Shown piece after piece: positions 1-12,116 of a stretch of 64,000 bases of DNA. The position numbers and the translations under genes were made by a program. A model generated the notes under the pieces. That model saw nothing but the letters and a program-made list of their open reading frames with translations, was not told the DNA's origin and did not search any database. The DNA is from Volvariella volvacea V23 (lineage: Eukaryota > Basidiomycota > Agaricomycetes > Agaricales > Pluteaceae), in assembly GCA_000349905.1 (NCBI GenBank), contig KB722752.1, positions 327,697 to 391,696 of the forward strand, given 5' to 3'. How positions within the stretch are numbered: position 1 is the first letter of the stretch; every line of letters begins with the position of its first letter.

Positions 1-1824
1 GTCGTCCCGAGCCTCACCTCGTCAACTGCTTCAACGCAGAACCGCTCTCATCACTCTGCCGGTCGAGCATCGACCTTACAGCTTGTAAGGACCACGGAGA
101 AAGGATAGTATTCATAAAGGCCAGGTTCTCCAGGACCTATACCCTGCACCGGGACATTCTCCAGTTCTATTCAGTCAACGGAGCATGGCCAGCGCAAGAG
201 GTAGTCCATCTCCTGGCACAGAGGGCTGACGGACAATTCGTCTATCCTGTCACCTTATTCAAGTACATCGAAGACGATAGCGGAAATCCACACGAACGTC
301 TGCAGGCGTGTATTGCCCAAAGCCCAGAAGCACTCTCCCCCCTTGATGCGCTGTATATGCAGATTATGGAATCGTCTCATGAACCTGACAATGACCAGGT
401 TCAAATGATCTTATTCCTCCTATTTATACGCCATCTACCCGTCATACCTCGCCCTAGTCTCCCGGAAGATAAGAGCGGGTATTTGGCTTATCTACAGCCG
501 AGCATAGAAAACGTAGCTTGTGTCGTCGCTCAGTGGCAATTTCACTTGCGAAAGCTCCATTCGGTCCTTAAAATTCCTGATAAAGATACAGATGAAATTA
601 AAAAATCATCACAAATCCTTCCTCGACTTCCTGATTGAGCCCACTCGAAGTCGTTCCTACCATTTAGGTGTGGGGCGTTATGCGATTAAGGTGATCGAGA
701 GGTGTCTTTCAGCATTAGAGCAGGATTCCAATTGATCAAAGGGACATTGCCACCTTCCTTTACTACTGGTGGACGTGTACCAGCTTTTTGACCTATGCCG
801 ATATATCACTGAGTCTTGCAACGCGGATGGAACGCATTGACGTCAAACGCTTGTTACAGTATATCTCTTCCCTCATGAATGACTATGAATACTTTCAATT
901 CCTTTCAGCACTCCAAGATTGGATAGGCTCGGCTCATCTGATAAAAGGACACGAAATAGCCCGATTCTGGACAAACGCATCCCTGTTCACTAAATGGCCA
1001 CACGATATGCTCCAAATTCATCCCGTTGCACTTAAATTGAGGGACTATTACATTTAATTAGAGGAGGAAGTCCTGGGTAAGCGCAACAAGGTGGATTGTC
1101 CTCTACCTTGGGAAGGTTTATGGCTCCTTGCGGAAATATTCCCTGGCTTCAGATTTGCCAATGTCGAAGGTGAGTTCCCAATACTCAGTCCTCTCACTAC
1201 AAGTGGTCAGCCTTCTGGTTTTGGACTCTGATATAAATTCCGATTGATAATAGAACCATTGTATTTACTCGGAATCAAGCTCATAGTCTACGGATCTTGT
1301 TAAGAGATTGTCCTCTAGGTCATTTGGAATTCCTAGCGATTATGTCTCCCCTGATGCTCTTTTCTCAAAGCACATCCTTGCAACTACTGTGCGTCTACCA
1401 CTATCGCGTCGAGAATACGACTGACCTGGCAAAAATAGACCAGAGGGCGATCTACTCTATCTTCGTCAATGGAGCAGACCATTGAAACGGCTGATTTCGT
1501 GAGTTGAATTGAATTTCTATCAATGCTTTCATTCATGCATAGATGATACCGCATGTAGAAGTCAAAGAATTAATTTAGACATCTCATACTCGCTGCGCAC
1601 CAGCATAAACTTCCATAAATGCAAAATAGCGGAACTTATTGGACATATCCCAAATGAACACCACTATCATACTTTGAACCAAGATGCAGTTCTCTATTTC
1701 TTACAGGTCAGTTTTCTTCCATCCTCATAACAAATCTTACCTGTCTCTATTTCAGCGATATCTAGGCGATAAAGCCCCAGAGGACCTAGTGGCACACTGG
1801 AGGGCTGGGGAATGCTATTATACG
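1..1824 (+). pseudogene. Decayed NACHT-type STAND NTPase gene, 3' part, cut by window edge
   Basis: Open from position 3 to 638, then frame-shifted. The translation aligns collinearly with the C-terminal half of the NACHT gene at 26791-30283: a CSRPE-like start, RADGQFVYPVTLFKYIEDD against QADGQYIYSVTLLRYIDSD, and LSPLDALYMQIM against LSPIDLLYMHIM. The conserved HKSFLDFL segment is in a different frame (about 600-640), and the WW-containing segment near 770 is in a third, so there are at least two frameshifts, near 595 and 725. A segment at about 1090-1170 (CPLPWEGLWLL) matches CPLSWDTFLLI and is followed by a good GTGAGT donor. Further exon-like pieces lie at about 1255-1485, 1600-1710 and 1756-1824, the last ending at GTAAGA. 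The NTPase core would lie off the left edge. Sequencing error cannot be excluded for either shift. Confidence 0.75.
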
Positions 1825-2890
1825 GTAAGAGTTTTACGTTTGTCCATTCACCATAACAAGAAATAAATTGGACCTACCATATGGTGGACAGAGCGAGTAT
1901 CAACGTACTACGCGGTAGTAAGGTTGAACTATGGTCTTTACACTGGTGGGACTCACTTTTCAACCCATGAAGAATTAATATGAGAACAGACGTAGAGCAT
2001 GTTGGCGTATTATATAGGCGCAGCTCGAGGCAGAGGGCATATTCTACCTGCAATGGTTGACAAACAGAATACGTATACCAAAACCACAATGCCGTGTTAA
2101 ACTGTCGAATGTATGTCCACGTACATCCATCGAGAATTTACTAAAAGAATGATTTGAGAAAGAGATAGGTAGGTCGAGACTCGACGGGTTGGAAATTAGG
2201 AGATAAACCTCGCCCATACCGAGTCCGAGTCTACAGTTCTTGTATTCATACGTTCGGATTACGAGTTAAGACCTTGATATGATATGAGCTTAGCTCGGCT
2301 ATAACGGATTGAATATATTTGGAACGTCACAAAGAGAGATTGGCACCTTGGAAGACAAGTATGGAGATTCCTGAGTAGTTTCGAGGGAAGGGGGCAGAAT
2401 GCACAAATGGCGTGATTATGATTGAAATGAGGCCTGCGCGCGCAGGACCAAACCATCGCCTTGGTTGGCGTAGCAGGGCTGAGCAGTGTCGTCATGTCGT
2501 CGTGCAACCCGCAGCTGCATCACAACACAAGATCAATCGCTGTTGCACTCGATCCACATGCGCTAGATAGCGGGTTCCAAGAGATGATAACGGTGTCCTC
2601 GTTCCTCAAAACATCAACACGCGTACGACCACCGCGCACAACGGCGTTGTGAGGGATGTTGACGGGCCATGCGGACTCAGCACGGTGATCCAAGACCAAG
2701 ATACGGAAGAAGTGAGAATTGTGGGGACATGTGAACGCGCAGGTCGTCCAGTCATGCGTGGTGGCTTGGTTTAAATAGGATCAGCTGACCCTTGCTGCCC
2801 CTAATTACCCCACACTCCACTCTCCCACCACTTACCGCTTCTCTATCTCCTACCACCACCATCCATCTCGTCCATCGCCACAACCACAAC
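1825..2890. other. Intergenic, no supported gene
   Basis: Only short unrelated open frames are present. I see no transposon ends and no match to other genes in the window. The last 120 bases lead into the ankyrin gene and contain a TTTAAATA-like element near 2770, a plausible promoter position. Confidence 0.5.
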
Positions 2891-3926
2891 ATGTCCCAAA
2901 CCCAAGTCGAAACATCTGGTCCTGCGGCCACTGCGACTAACAAGTCATCAGGTGCAATTGGTACGCTTTCATTGTACAACACCGACGCGGAGGCGCAGCA
3001 CTCATAGCTCTCGGCATCGCTCCTGTTCGCAGCACCGAACTACTTTGTGCTTCCAATCCAGGCAGAAGACCCTCTCTTCAAAGCTGTCAAAGCTGGAGAT
3101 GATAAGCGCGTCAAGGATATCCTTAATGGGCAGGGGTTCGACCTCGATGCTGCCGATGAGTGAGTAGAGGGTTTCGTTTTCTTGAGCGACAGACCTTATC
3201 TTAACCTACTGTAGGGATGGAAACACAGGTTTGTATTCGTGAAAAGCGTTATCTGTGGTGGGTGCCACTGACCGACCTATCTCCGTGCTCTGTGGCGTCG
3301 CCAACAGTCCTTCACCACCTGTGCGTATCCTAGCTTTCTTCTCCAACCACGTTCTACCTTGAAACTCATACACCCTGCCTGTTTGGCCTGACAGAATTCT
3401 GAGGGAAAACCCCAATATCGTAGACCATATCTTTGTGAAAGGCCTTTTAGTCGACGTCAACGCCCCGAATGCCAATGACGGATCTACGCCACTCCATCTC
3501 GCTGTCCAGGTTCCCGAGGAGGGGATGAGGAGATTCTTCGTTGAAACCTTGTTGAACAATGGGGCCGGTGACAGCACGAGGTGTGTCTTCTCCCGCTTTA
3601 TTCTCACCCTTCATTTCTTTAACACACGCTATTCCCTGCCTATTGTCATCCTCATATCACGTTGTTTCTCAGGATTGAAGACCACAATGGCAAGGTTCCG
3701 TTAGACCTCGTTCCCTCTGGTGATGACGTCACTCGACGCCTGATCCTGGACTTCAACAAGCAAGCTACTCTGAAGGACAAGGTCGATGAAATCGAGGACC
3801 TAGGTTCGCACCTTTTTCTGCATATTGGCCTGAACACTGATAGAGTTTTATGGCTAATCTTCCCCGATAGATTCAGATGACGAGGACGAAGCCGATACCG
3901 CTGGCGCCAAGGAAGGCGAGAACTAA
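2891..3926 (+). CDS. Small ankyrin-repeat protein, seven exons
   Basis: Proposed exons are 2891-2960, 3066-3159, 3215-3228, 3308-3320, 3395-3580, 3673-3803 and 3871-3926. They sum to 564 nt, an exact 187-residue frame plus stop. Two exons are only 14 and 13 nt. All introns are GT-AG. The product begins MSQTQVETSG, then has ankyrin signatures: DEDGNTVLHHL, then DVNAPNANDGSTPLHLAV and IEDHNGKVPLDLV, each matching the G-x-TPLHLA consensus or its degenerate last repeat. It ends in a short acidic tail (DSDDEDEADTAG). Size and acidic tail resemble small fungal ankyrin proteins such as yeast Yar1, a ribosome-biogenesis chaperone, but that assignment is inference. No mutation is visible; it looks like an ordinary conserved gene on the left flank of the accessory cluster. 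Confidence 0.8.
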
Positions 3927-4430
3927 TTGAACCGCGAAAGTGGACAGACAATCATGACAACGAACTAACGGCAAATTGGACTCTTTGGCTCTCTCAACCT
4001 TTATCGACATTAATCCGTAAAATCAAACACGACGCTTTTCTTGGGACTCTTCTCTAATTCTTTTCCGGCATCTTGAACTTCTTTGATCACGAATATCGAC
4101 ATAATCCATTATCAGCATCGTCATCATCTATCGCATATAACCCAATTATCAATCATAGCAATCATAAACACCACCAACTCATAACGCTCATCTATCGTGT
4201 ATTTTTCTTACGATTTACCTCGAGTTGATCATGCTTATGATCGATTCTGAGGAAATACCATAAAATAAATAGCCTTATACTCCTTATAAACCCAAATGTA
4301 TCTTCGAATGGAATCGATATAGTTTTGTGTTTAGTGCTTTATTGCATGCTAGCTGTCTACTCTCTAGTGTCGCCGCGTGTCTGATTCAGTGTCACATGCA
4401 CAGCCCCAGCTAGCCTCGAACTATGGACTC
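3927..4430. other. Intergenic spacer, AT-rich
   Basis: This is the 3' flank of the ankyrin gene and the upstream region of the first F-box gene. It is AT-rich around 4080-4300 with no convincing coding frame. Confidence 0.5.
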
Positions 4431-6110
4431 ATGCGACTCACGCCTGGCAATCCAGCGGAGAGGTATCTTGCTACTAAACGTCTATCGGCTTCTCCCTTGA
4501 TATCGTTTCCTTTTGATCTCGCTACAGAAAGGCGATTCTGGAAGCGCCACTTGCGCTGGAAAGACAAGCAACGCCGAAATCATGATGACACTAAGCCATC
4601 GAGCATCGTCCAAGGTTCGATGGACGAAGGTAGCTCTGATTTCTCTCCTATTTCATGCGATACGGCCGTTCAATCGACAACAGCTGCAAGTCCTCCAACG
4701 CTATCAAAAACCATACTCATACTCCCCGAAGACATATTCTTTCACATCTTTCATCACACTATAGGTCCTAGTCCTGATCTAGCATCTATCCACGATCTGA
4801 GATCGAGGAGCTCCTCTAGCTCCCATCTCTTTGCTCTCATGACGCTTTCCTATGTGTGTCGAGCGTGGCGATACATGATCACGACCAGTATGCCAACCGC
4901 CTGGTCCACAATCATCGTTCGCGAGCCGCACAAAACCGCAGTCGTTCATCTTGTCGAATTGTGGCTGATCCGTTCTGGGCCAATCTGTCCTCTCAGCTTA
5001 TCCATTGACCAGGGTCTCCTCTGCTTTTCCTCCGAACTTCAGCCGTTGAATGATATCTTGAAGCTCTACGTTTCTCACATTGATAGATGGAAGGTCATTG
5101 CGTTACGATTGACGGGTATACTAGCTGCATACGATCAAGTATTGTCTATTCTCACCACGCCGCCGAAGGGTCTTGTAAAAGTCGCCTGGATGCGCTTGGA
5201 AGGGCTCGAATCGTGGCCGCAACTATTATCAGAAGGGTCCGACGACGCAGAAAAAGACGTACGCGAGCGCATCTGGAAGATCCTAAACGCCTCAAAGCAC
5301 CTAAAAAGCGTACGCTGGTACAAGTATATATCTCTGTCAACGCCGTGGACGCAGATCGAAGACATTCATCTGCTATCGGACGACGTTCGGCCTGTCATGC
5401 GAGTTTTATCGAGACTTGTAAACCTCAAAACGCTCTACGCCGCTGGTCTTTCGTGCGTAGATGACCCAGGACCTCCTTCTCTCCTCCCTAAACAAGAAAA
5501 TGCGCTCATCGAATCACCTTCACTCCATTCAATCCACCTTCAAGGACACCAATCCGCCATCCTCCTCGACCGAATCGTCGCTCCGGCCTTGAAACACCTC
5601 CGCGTCGAACCTCCCGCTGTAAAGTGGCGAAACACCCTCCCGAATATATCTCGCCTTCTCGAGAACACGCCAGACTGTCAGCTCGCCACGTTGGTCATCG
5701 CGAATCTGGAGCAGTTCCCGATGACTCTGTCCCTCTTTGATTTTTTCTGTAGATGGAGGGAGAGGCTGGTGGGACTGGTGGAGCTGGAGATCGGACCGAA
5801 GATGATAACTAGCGATGTGATGCGATTGCTTACTGTCCCTGGTCATGCCAGTGAAGACGGTTTGGATCTGCGACGAGGACCGTCGGTGGACGCACGCGGA
5901 TATCTTCCATCGCTTCGGTCGCTTTCGATAAATCATTATCGTGCGTTTGACAAAGGCCATCTTGGAGAAATGGTCCAGTCGCGATTTCGATATGGGTCGT
6001 TGCAGAGTGTTTTTGTGCGTATAGATGGAAAATATGCGTGTGACTTGGACAGTGCGATCCTGGGGTCGTTGAAGGCGGAGGGACGAGATGTCAAATGGGA
6101 GATTGTATAG
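4431..6110 (+). CDS. F-box protein, family B
   Basis: An open frame runs from 4377, but its first codon is GTG; the first in-frame ATG is at 4431. A possible 69-bp in-frame intron (4463-4531, GTATCT...AAAG) would join NPAER to RFWKRHL, giving the PAE-x-x-FW motif shared by family B; without splicing the frame also stays open. The F-box lies about 100 residues in: LPEDIFFHIFHHTIG, then LSYVCRAWRYM and AWSTI. Downstream are family-B segments such as VELWLIRSGPICPLSLS, a W-rich SVRWYKYISLSTPWTQIEDI block, and the C-terminal QSRFRYGSLQSVFV and GRDVKWEIV. F-box proteins normally recruit substrates to SCF ubiquitin ligases through Skp1. The variable leucine-rich C-terminal part would bind the substrate, which is unknown. 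The frame is intact. Confidence 0.75.
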   Translation: MRLTPGNPAERYLATKRLSASPLISFPFDLATERRFWKRHLRWKDKQRRNHDDTKPSSIVQGSMDEGSSDFSPISCDTAVQSTTAASPPTLSKTILILPEDIFFHIFHHTIGPSPDLASIHDLRSRSSSSSHLFALMTLSYVCRAWRYMITTSMPTAWSTIIVREPHKTAVVHLVELWLIRSGPICPLSLSIDQGLLCFSSELQPLNDILKLYVSHIDRWKVIALRLTGILAAYDQVLSILTTPPKGLVKVAWMRLEGLESWPQLLSEGSDDAEKDVRERIWKILNASKHLKSVRWYKYISLSTPWTQIEDIHLLSDDVRPVMRVLSRLVNLKTLYAAGLSCVDDPGPPSLLPKQENALIESPSLHSIHLQGHQSAILLDRIVAPALKHLRVEPPAVKWRNTLPNISRLLENTPDCQLATLVIANLEQFPMTLSLFDFFCRWRERLVGLVELEIGPKMITSDVMRLLTVPGHASEDGLDLRRGPSVDARGYLPSLRSLSINHYRAFDKGHLGEMVQSRFRYGSLQSVFVRIDGKYACDLDSAILGSLKAEGRDVKWEIV

Positions 6111-6660
6111 ATCTTGACAGGAGAAGGTTGGGAAAGTACTTTATTTTAGTCTTGGATGATATGATATTTAGTGCCCGCGCGAAGTCAATGCCTCCGCAAC
6201 AACGGGCATCTTGTGCAGGCAGGGCACACGATTCCAAGTTGTGTAGGATTTCCCTTCCCGTTCTTGCCTTTTTGTCTTGGAGCAACTGATATTCACGTAG
6301 TGGTTTTGTAGCTTTGATGGCTGTCAAAATATCAAGCAATGCGTGGGACATGTAGTACATAGGGTGCAATGAAGGTGTTCATTAGTTGATAACGGGTCAA
6401 GGGAGCCTACAACTATTAATCAGAACCTTAGTGGGGTCTAAATAAATGCCACCTTCATCAAGTGGAAATAGTAGATACCGGTGCTTTATGCTGATGAATC
6501 ACCAGCATTATTGGCTAATCGTGGTTCGTCGTGTTACTCGTAATCTGTGGGTGCAACGCTTGTGAGGGTGCCATTGGATCCTTCTACTAGTACACAACCA
6601 CATCGAGATCCAAGACAAATACTACCTCTACTTGCCCAGATCGAGTTTTTCCACAAAATC
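6111..6660. other. Spacer between two family-B F-box genes
   Basis: No supported gene. Short antisense frames near 6091-6369 have no recognisable content. Confidence 0.5.
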
Positions 6661-8118
6661 ATGCGATCCAACATAAAGGACATAGAAGGAACAGGTTAAA
6701 GCCCTTAATAATGTCAGATTCCTGTTATCTTACCTTGACTCGGATGTTCCAGGACCTATGTCGGAAGAACAATTCTGGAGTCAAATACTCAGCCTAATGA
6801 CATTCATACCGCTACATTTACTGTACAAGGAAATTCAAGCTATCGGGAGATGTCCCACCTCTACGGGAATCAGCACACATCACCGGTCTTTGCGCTGCCT
6901 GAGGGTGTCTTAGTGCAAATCCTTCGTTATGCTGTAGACGGGCTTCTGCCACTGCACGTGTAGCTCCAAATGCAATGGGAAAATACACATTTAGGCTTCT
7001 ACTCCCTCACGTATTTGTCCCGAGTTTGTCACTCGTGGAGACATACTATCTCAACTAGTATGTCGACAATGTGGGTCACAATATCCATGGATAGTCCTAG
7101 GACAATGGAAATCGTTCGATTAGTCGAATTATGGCCATTGCGAACGGGGAATACATGTGTACTCCGACTATCACTCAACCAAGGGGTTATATTCCCATCG
7201 ATGTCCCATCCGAAGCTCCCAAAAAACTGCTCATCCCATTTAATTTTGGTTCCTGTAAACCTGATTTTCGCTGATCCATTACTACGCAGGGGCTGGGACT
7301 ATGCTTTGAAGAAGCAACTTTGGGATACGATCAACAGGTCGACCGAGCTTCGACGAGTGACATGGTGGAACACTGTACCCATGTCGACACGTTGGTCACA
7401 GATTCAAGATCTAAATGTAGAGTTCGATGATCCGTACACTCTCGCACTATATCTATCACACTTTGTCAACCTTACAACACTATCTGTCATTACACACCCT
7501 GACGGAAAGCCACCGCTCCCAACAGGATTGCTCTGCACCTTACCTTCCCTTCAGGTTCTCAGTTTAGTGAGTTATCATGGGGTGAACTTGATGGAGTACA
7601 TTGCTGTACCGCAATTGCGGGAGCTTGTGATTAAACCGCGGTGTGGATGGAGGCGTGGACTTCGTTCATTCCCGTTAATTCTTCAACTACTTGAGCGGTC
7701 TCAGTGTTTCTCTCTCACTGATTTGGACATATCTGATCCTGTTCAACGAGATCAAGGTATCCTAGATTTCATTAACCAAGCAAGAGATCGCCTAGTCTCT
7801 TTGCAATCAATCAAACTACACTGCGATTATGCTTCTGATGAAATAATACGACGACTGACAATATATGAAGACGGTAGATCAACATTCTACTTTCCTTCCC
7901 TTCAGGTGCTCTCTTGGCACACCTGGCATCCGAGGGTTGCTGGTATTCTTGGGCAGATGATCAAGTCGCGCTTTTATTATGGATCTTTACAGGCTGCATA
8001 TATTGTGATCGAACGGATCGAGCGGGCATGGGACGAAGATATTGCAATATTGGAGTCGCTAGAGAGCGAAGGGCGACGTTTACAGTGGTGTGTTGAAGAG
8101 GATTGGTACCAATGGTAA
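6661..8118 (+). pseudogene. Decayed family-B F-box gene
   Basis: Plausible exon 1 is 6661-6694 (ATG, ends phase 1 at GTTAAAG), joined to an exon starting at 6753 that reads GPMSEEQFWSQIL, the family-B start. The frame then fails. The F-box core (FALPEGVLVQILRYAV) is in another frame, followed by an amber stop at 6961-6963. An open frame of 382 codons continues from 6970 with SRVCHSWRHTIS, MWVTIS, ELRRVTWWNTVPMSTRWSQIQDL and the C-terminal KSRFYYGSLQAAYIV and GRRLQWCVEE. Compared with the intact gene at 44399-45947, about 30-40 residues before the GWD motif are missing. With a frameshift, a stop and an internal deletion, it is probably non-functional, although the long 3' frame is well preserved. 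Confidence 0.75.
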
Positions 8119-8730
8119 TGTTTCGATGTATGCACACCTACACGCCATCATGGCTTTACTTAAACACGATCATTGATTCAGCATGCAAACCCAGGATAAG
8201 CCAGACTTTCCAAGGTCTTGTGGTTCTACTAATATTCACGTGAAGCTATAAGATATGCGACCTGGGGAGTGGGCACGCATAGTTCGGCAATCGTCAGTTA
8301 GTACTGTAGCATGTCAACGAATTTTTACCTTTCAAAACGCTCTCTTGGACAGTATCGTCTCCTATCATTGTTTGAACTATTCAAGAGATGAATAGTCCCT
8401 AAAATTGCCATTGCAGGCTGCATTTGGCGTAAAAATAATGGTGGTATACATTTAAAAAGTACTTTGGCATCGATGTTACGAAAGGAGGAAAGGCGAGGTA
8501 AACTATCCAGTGGCGCATACTCGGAGAAAATTCAGTAATGAAGCACACTACACCCTTGCCCGCGGCAAGCGATAGGTTCACTTCACACTCCCAGATATAG
8601 GAACAACAAGTGAAATGATAAAACCTATATGCTCTTTCCGTAGCTCCGATCAGAAAGGCCTGCCGTAGCCCAATTAGATCCATAAGCCCTGACAAAACCA
8701 TTTCAGTAGCGAAACTTGGAAAACCTACAC
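8119..8730. other. Spacer, no supported gene
   Basis: A 100-codon antisense frame at 8399-8701 has no recognisable motif and is probably chance. One CACGTG lies near 8237, with no start codon close by. Confidence 0.4.
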
Positions 8731-9102
8731 AATGATACCTCTAGTCCCAGCCTGTATTCTTATACTCTTCTTCGATCACTCCCAACGATACTTCGCCAAG
8801 GACCCTGATGTCCTTGCGCCCTGCCCACCATATCCCAGCGCTTTGTATTGAACCGAGCTTTCCCTCATCACAAGCTCCTGCTGGACAAAGAACCTGCAGT
8901 TGCACATGATCAGCCCGGCGGCCCTTGCGTCGTCACTGATCCAGAGGGATAGGATATTATCTGGCCCAGAGCTGGGACAGGTCCGAGTCCCGTTCACGAT
9001 TCTCCATAGATCGTGTGCCTCGAGTAATGCGCGCATTGCGAGGGACCATCGTGAGTAGTTTGTTCCATCGAAGGGCGGGACGTGGGGCGGAAGATAGAGC
9101 AT
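8731..9102 (-). pseudogene. Truncated copia Gag-like (UBN2-type) gene fragment
   Basis: Begins MLYLPPHVPPFDGTNYSRW and continues with LAMRALLEAHDLWRIVNG, DDARAAGLIMCNC and SLAKYRWE, aligning with the first half of the Gag-like genes at 35148 and 36511. It stops at the point where relatives read YRWDYLKRVYK, and the second half (GTxFxLS..ALP) is absent. FDGTNYxxW followed by a leucine-rich helix and LW is the hallmark of the copia Gag UBN2/DUF4219 families. The hAT element begins only 38 bp upstream of the start codon, so the original promoter has been displaced. Confidence 0.75.
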
Positions 9103-9392
9103 GGTGGGAACGATACAAGTCTGACTGGAGATGATATGAGTAGTGTTGGTGGCGATATTGCACCATCAGCGCCTCGCCAGCCACGTGCATGGCGCTCGCC
9201 AGGCGCGGCGAGAGGTTCATGGTGGCGAAACCTGGCGAGGAACAGGAATTTGAAATAATGGTAGCTGGTCGGAACTTGTCGGAAAGGTCACCTCTTGATA
9301 CAATACACGTCCTCTACACTCCTGTCTGCACCTTAATTTGCGCCATTACACTCCTTATTTCGAATTTGAACACTCTCTTTAACTCACAACCA

Positions 9393-12116
9393 ATGTCTTC
9401 TGTTGGCGGCAAGCAACCTAACAAATTGATCAAAGAAAACTCTACATTCCTGAGCAAGAATGCGAAAACGAAGAGGTGGACAGTCTCTTGCAATCACTGT
9501 GGTGCAAAGATTGAGCACCAAGATCTGCGTGCAATCATACATCTTTCTGATATGGCCAGATGCCCCCAGATTCCCAGAAGTACCATGATGATGGCACTGG
9601 AAGCCCTCGTCTCAAAAGGAGGTGCCCCTGAGTCGTCCCTGATGGGAAACACGTCAAATACACCAATTGATGTTGATGACATTGAAGAAGGTCCAATATC
9701 AAAGAAGATGAAGAATAATGATAGAGCAGCTCGTTTAGTTGGGACCCTGGAGTCCTTTGTGGACCGTGGCCTTACAGAACAAGAGAAACAGAGATAGGAT
9801 ACTCTGTTGCTTCAGTAGGAATCTTATTGATATTACTTCACTACATGCTTTGAACTAAATAAAATTTTAGGTACATTATCCATTCGAACACACCATTCCG
9901 TGCACCAGAAGACCCATATTTCAAGCTTTACATTCATTCCCTCCATCCTTCCTATACTCCTGCTAATCGAGGCACACTAGTCAACCACATTATGCCTCCT
10001 GAAGTGGCCCGAGTGCGGCAATTAGATATGCATGCTCTAAAAGGGTGTAATGAGCTCACTTTAATACTTGATGGGTGGGATGACGCCATGCGCCAAAGCA
10101 TCTATGCTAGTGTTATCACTGAGGCCAGAAAGCCTACCATTGTACTTGGGTTGGAGAATAGGACTGGCAAACGGACAACATCACAGGAGCTGGTTAATGT
10201 TGCAGATCATGCGTTAGAGAAAAATGCTGTTAACTTCTCCCAAGTCATTGCTATAACCACTGATAGTCCTTCCCCAATGGTCTGCTTTCGGCGACTCTTT
10301 ACAGCTCGTTCTGAATGCAGCCATATTCTCACACTTCCTTGCTTCAATACCATTATTGGAAAGATCATCAAGTTTTCTGCTGTGAAGACATGTATTGCCA
10401 CCAATAACTAAGTTGTCAGTTTTTTCAACTCCTCGCATTACTGGGGTGGGCAATTACTCGACGAGGCTATTAAGTCAGGCATCCCATGCAAGAAACTTGT
10501 TACGCACACAAGCACATAATTTTATTCACTCATTGCGCAATCCCATGCCATTCTCAACCAGCAATTGCCATTGGCACATATCTGTGCCTGCCCAGATGCC
10601 TGTACTTCTGTCAACAGGTTGTCTTGTATTAACAAGAATGTCATCGCAACTGTTATGGACCTTAATGAGATTCATTCGTTGATGACAGACCAGATCGTTC
10701 GAATCTGCAAGCCATTTGTAGATATTATTGCCGACACCGAATCCTCAGACACCAACCTAGCAGACTGTATGTTGTCGCTCATGCATGCACATCGTCATCT
10801 GTTTCTACTTGAACTCCGAGCAGGCAATAACCTCGAGTTTCTCACACATGCTCGTCATGTTGTAACTGCAGGTTTTCACGAGATTAACACAGATCTCCAT
10901 TGGCTCACACTGTTCTTGCATCCAATTTGTCGCAAACTTGCAATTTCAGGTGCTCAACATTCTCGCACACTGAAAGATGTTGAACGGACCGTCAATATAG
11001 ACCGGACTTATGGTTATCTGGACCGAGTATGCGGACCGGTACTTGGAATATACACATGTTACAGAGAAATACGTGGCTAGATACACATGATAGATAGTCA
11101 TAGGATACAGGTAGATAGATCCTAAGTATCACCGAAGTGACCCACATCAATTCCGATGTGGATACCATCATTTCCAAAATGGTGGACAGCACTTGTCACT
11201 CCTCTGTACAAATAGTTCCAGCATGTACCTACCAGCCCCCCAATCCTTAGATATACACGAAGTATCATTACTCTCTACTCCTAGGTGAGGTGACCTCCAT
11301 AGCCTCTAGCGCCTGTAAGGCTGCTGTTCAACAAAAGACGCCATTGGCATTGCCTATCGAATTGTCAAGAAATGAAAGTGGTCCAAGGTGCAGACATTGA
11401 AGCTCGGTCAAGATATTCAACAGTACTATGCAGGCAAAGGTCCATTTGGTGGTGGAATGGCTGATGCACATCTGCGGTGGGAGAAACAGATTGCCAATCC
11501 CATTGATCACCCACTACAAACTCTAGCACTCCATTTATTCACTATTGTCCCTCATGCTGCCGAAGTTGAACACTTTTTTTCTAACCTCAGCAACATCCAA
11601 GATGATAGGCATGCACATCTGACAGTTGAGCATATGGAAGAGTGTGGTATGCTATGTGCTCATTACATCGAAGAATTGAAGGGTGTTGCACAGCATCAGG
11701 GGAAGTCAATCAAGCGCAAGCATTCTCATATGCACTCGTGAGAAACACCCAGCATCAATGTCAACCAAGTAGAATCCCTCACAACTGAATAGACTCTCAA
11801 TGCTTCATCTCCCTTTTTGCCTCGTGCAGGGTACGAAAACGACACTGAGCCTGATGACATAGCCAACTTTGACTTCGAGAAGGAAATCGACAAGTTCTAT
11901 GAAGCTTTGGATCACGCCACTGGTGTCAATGAGATGGATGGACCAGAAGTTGCAGAGATTCTCACTAAAGCCCCAGAAGAAAGGGCTGGAGATGGTCTTG
12001 GTTCCACTGTTCCAGTGGATGAGGTGTACAACTTCAAAGAGTTTGAGAGGGTTAGGAGGGGTGTTGTTCCCATATTAGCTACAGATGGATTAGCTGCCAC
12101 AGCTGCAGCAAGATGA
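9393..12116 (+). pseudogene. hAT transposase, BED zinc finger plus C-terminal dimerisation domain, broken
   Basis: Starts MSSVGGKQPNK at 9393. A BED-type finger (CNHCGAKI...HLSDMARC) is followed by an S/D/E-rich linker. After a probable intron ending at the TTTTAG near 9890, the frame reads YIIHSNTPFRAPEDPYF and LILDGWDDAM (DUF659-like), stopping at 10411. Further blocks follow in shifted frames: NCHWHISVPAQMP region, then DLHWLTLFLHPICRKLAI. The frame is then interrupted by the LTR at 10978. After it, removing the LTR and one target repeat restores LKDAIGIAYRIVKK, followed at once by a TGA. The hAT C-terminal motif HPLQTLALHLFTIVPHAAEVEHFFSNL-type block lies at about 11505-11590, and an acidic tail at 11817-12116. 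Several frameshifts and one stop make it non-autonomous. Confidence 0.8.
10978..11333 (-). mobile_element. Solo LTR, 356 bp, inside hAT transposase
   Basis: Both ends are short inverted repeats: TGTTGAAC at the left and GTTCAACA at the right. It is flanked by the 5-bp target duplication AAAGA at 10973-10977 and 11334-11338. Orientation is assigned by comparison with the copy at 12345, which begins TGTTGAACAGCAGCC. No internal retrotransposon sequence is present. Confidence 0.9.

Noticed and set aside
4377..4430. Start of the first F-box gene at 4377
   Set aside because: That codon is GTG; the first ATG in frame is 4431 and lies next to the conserved PAE motif.
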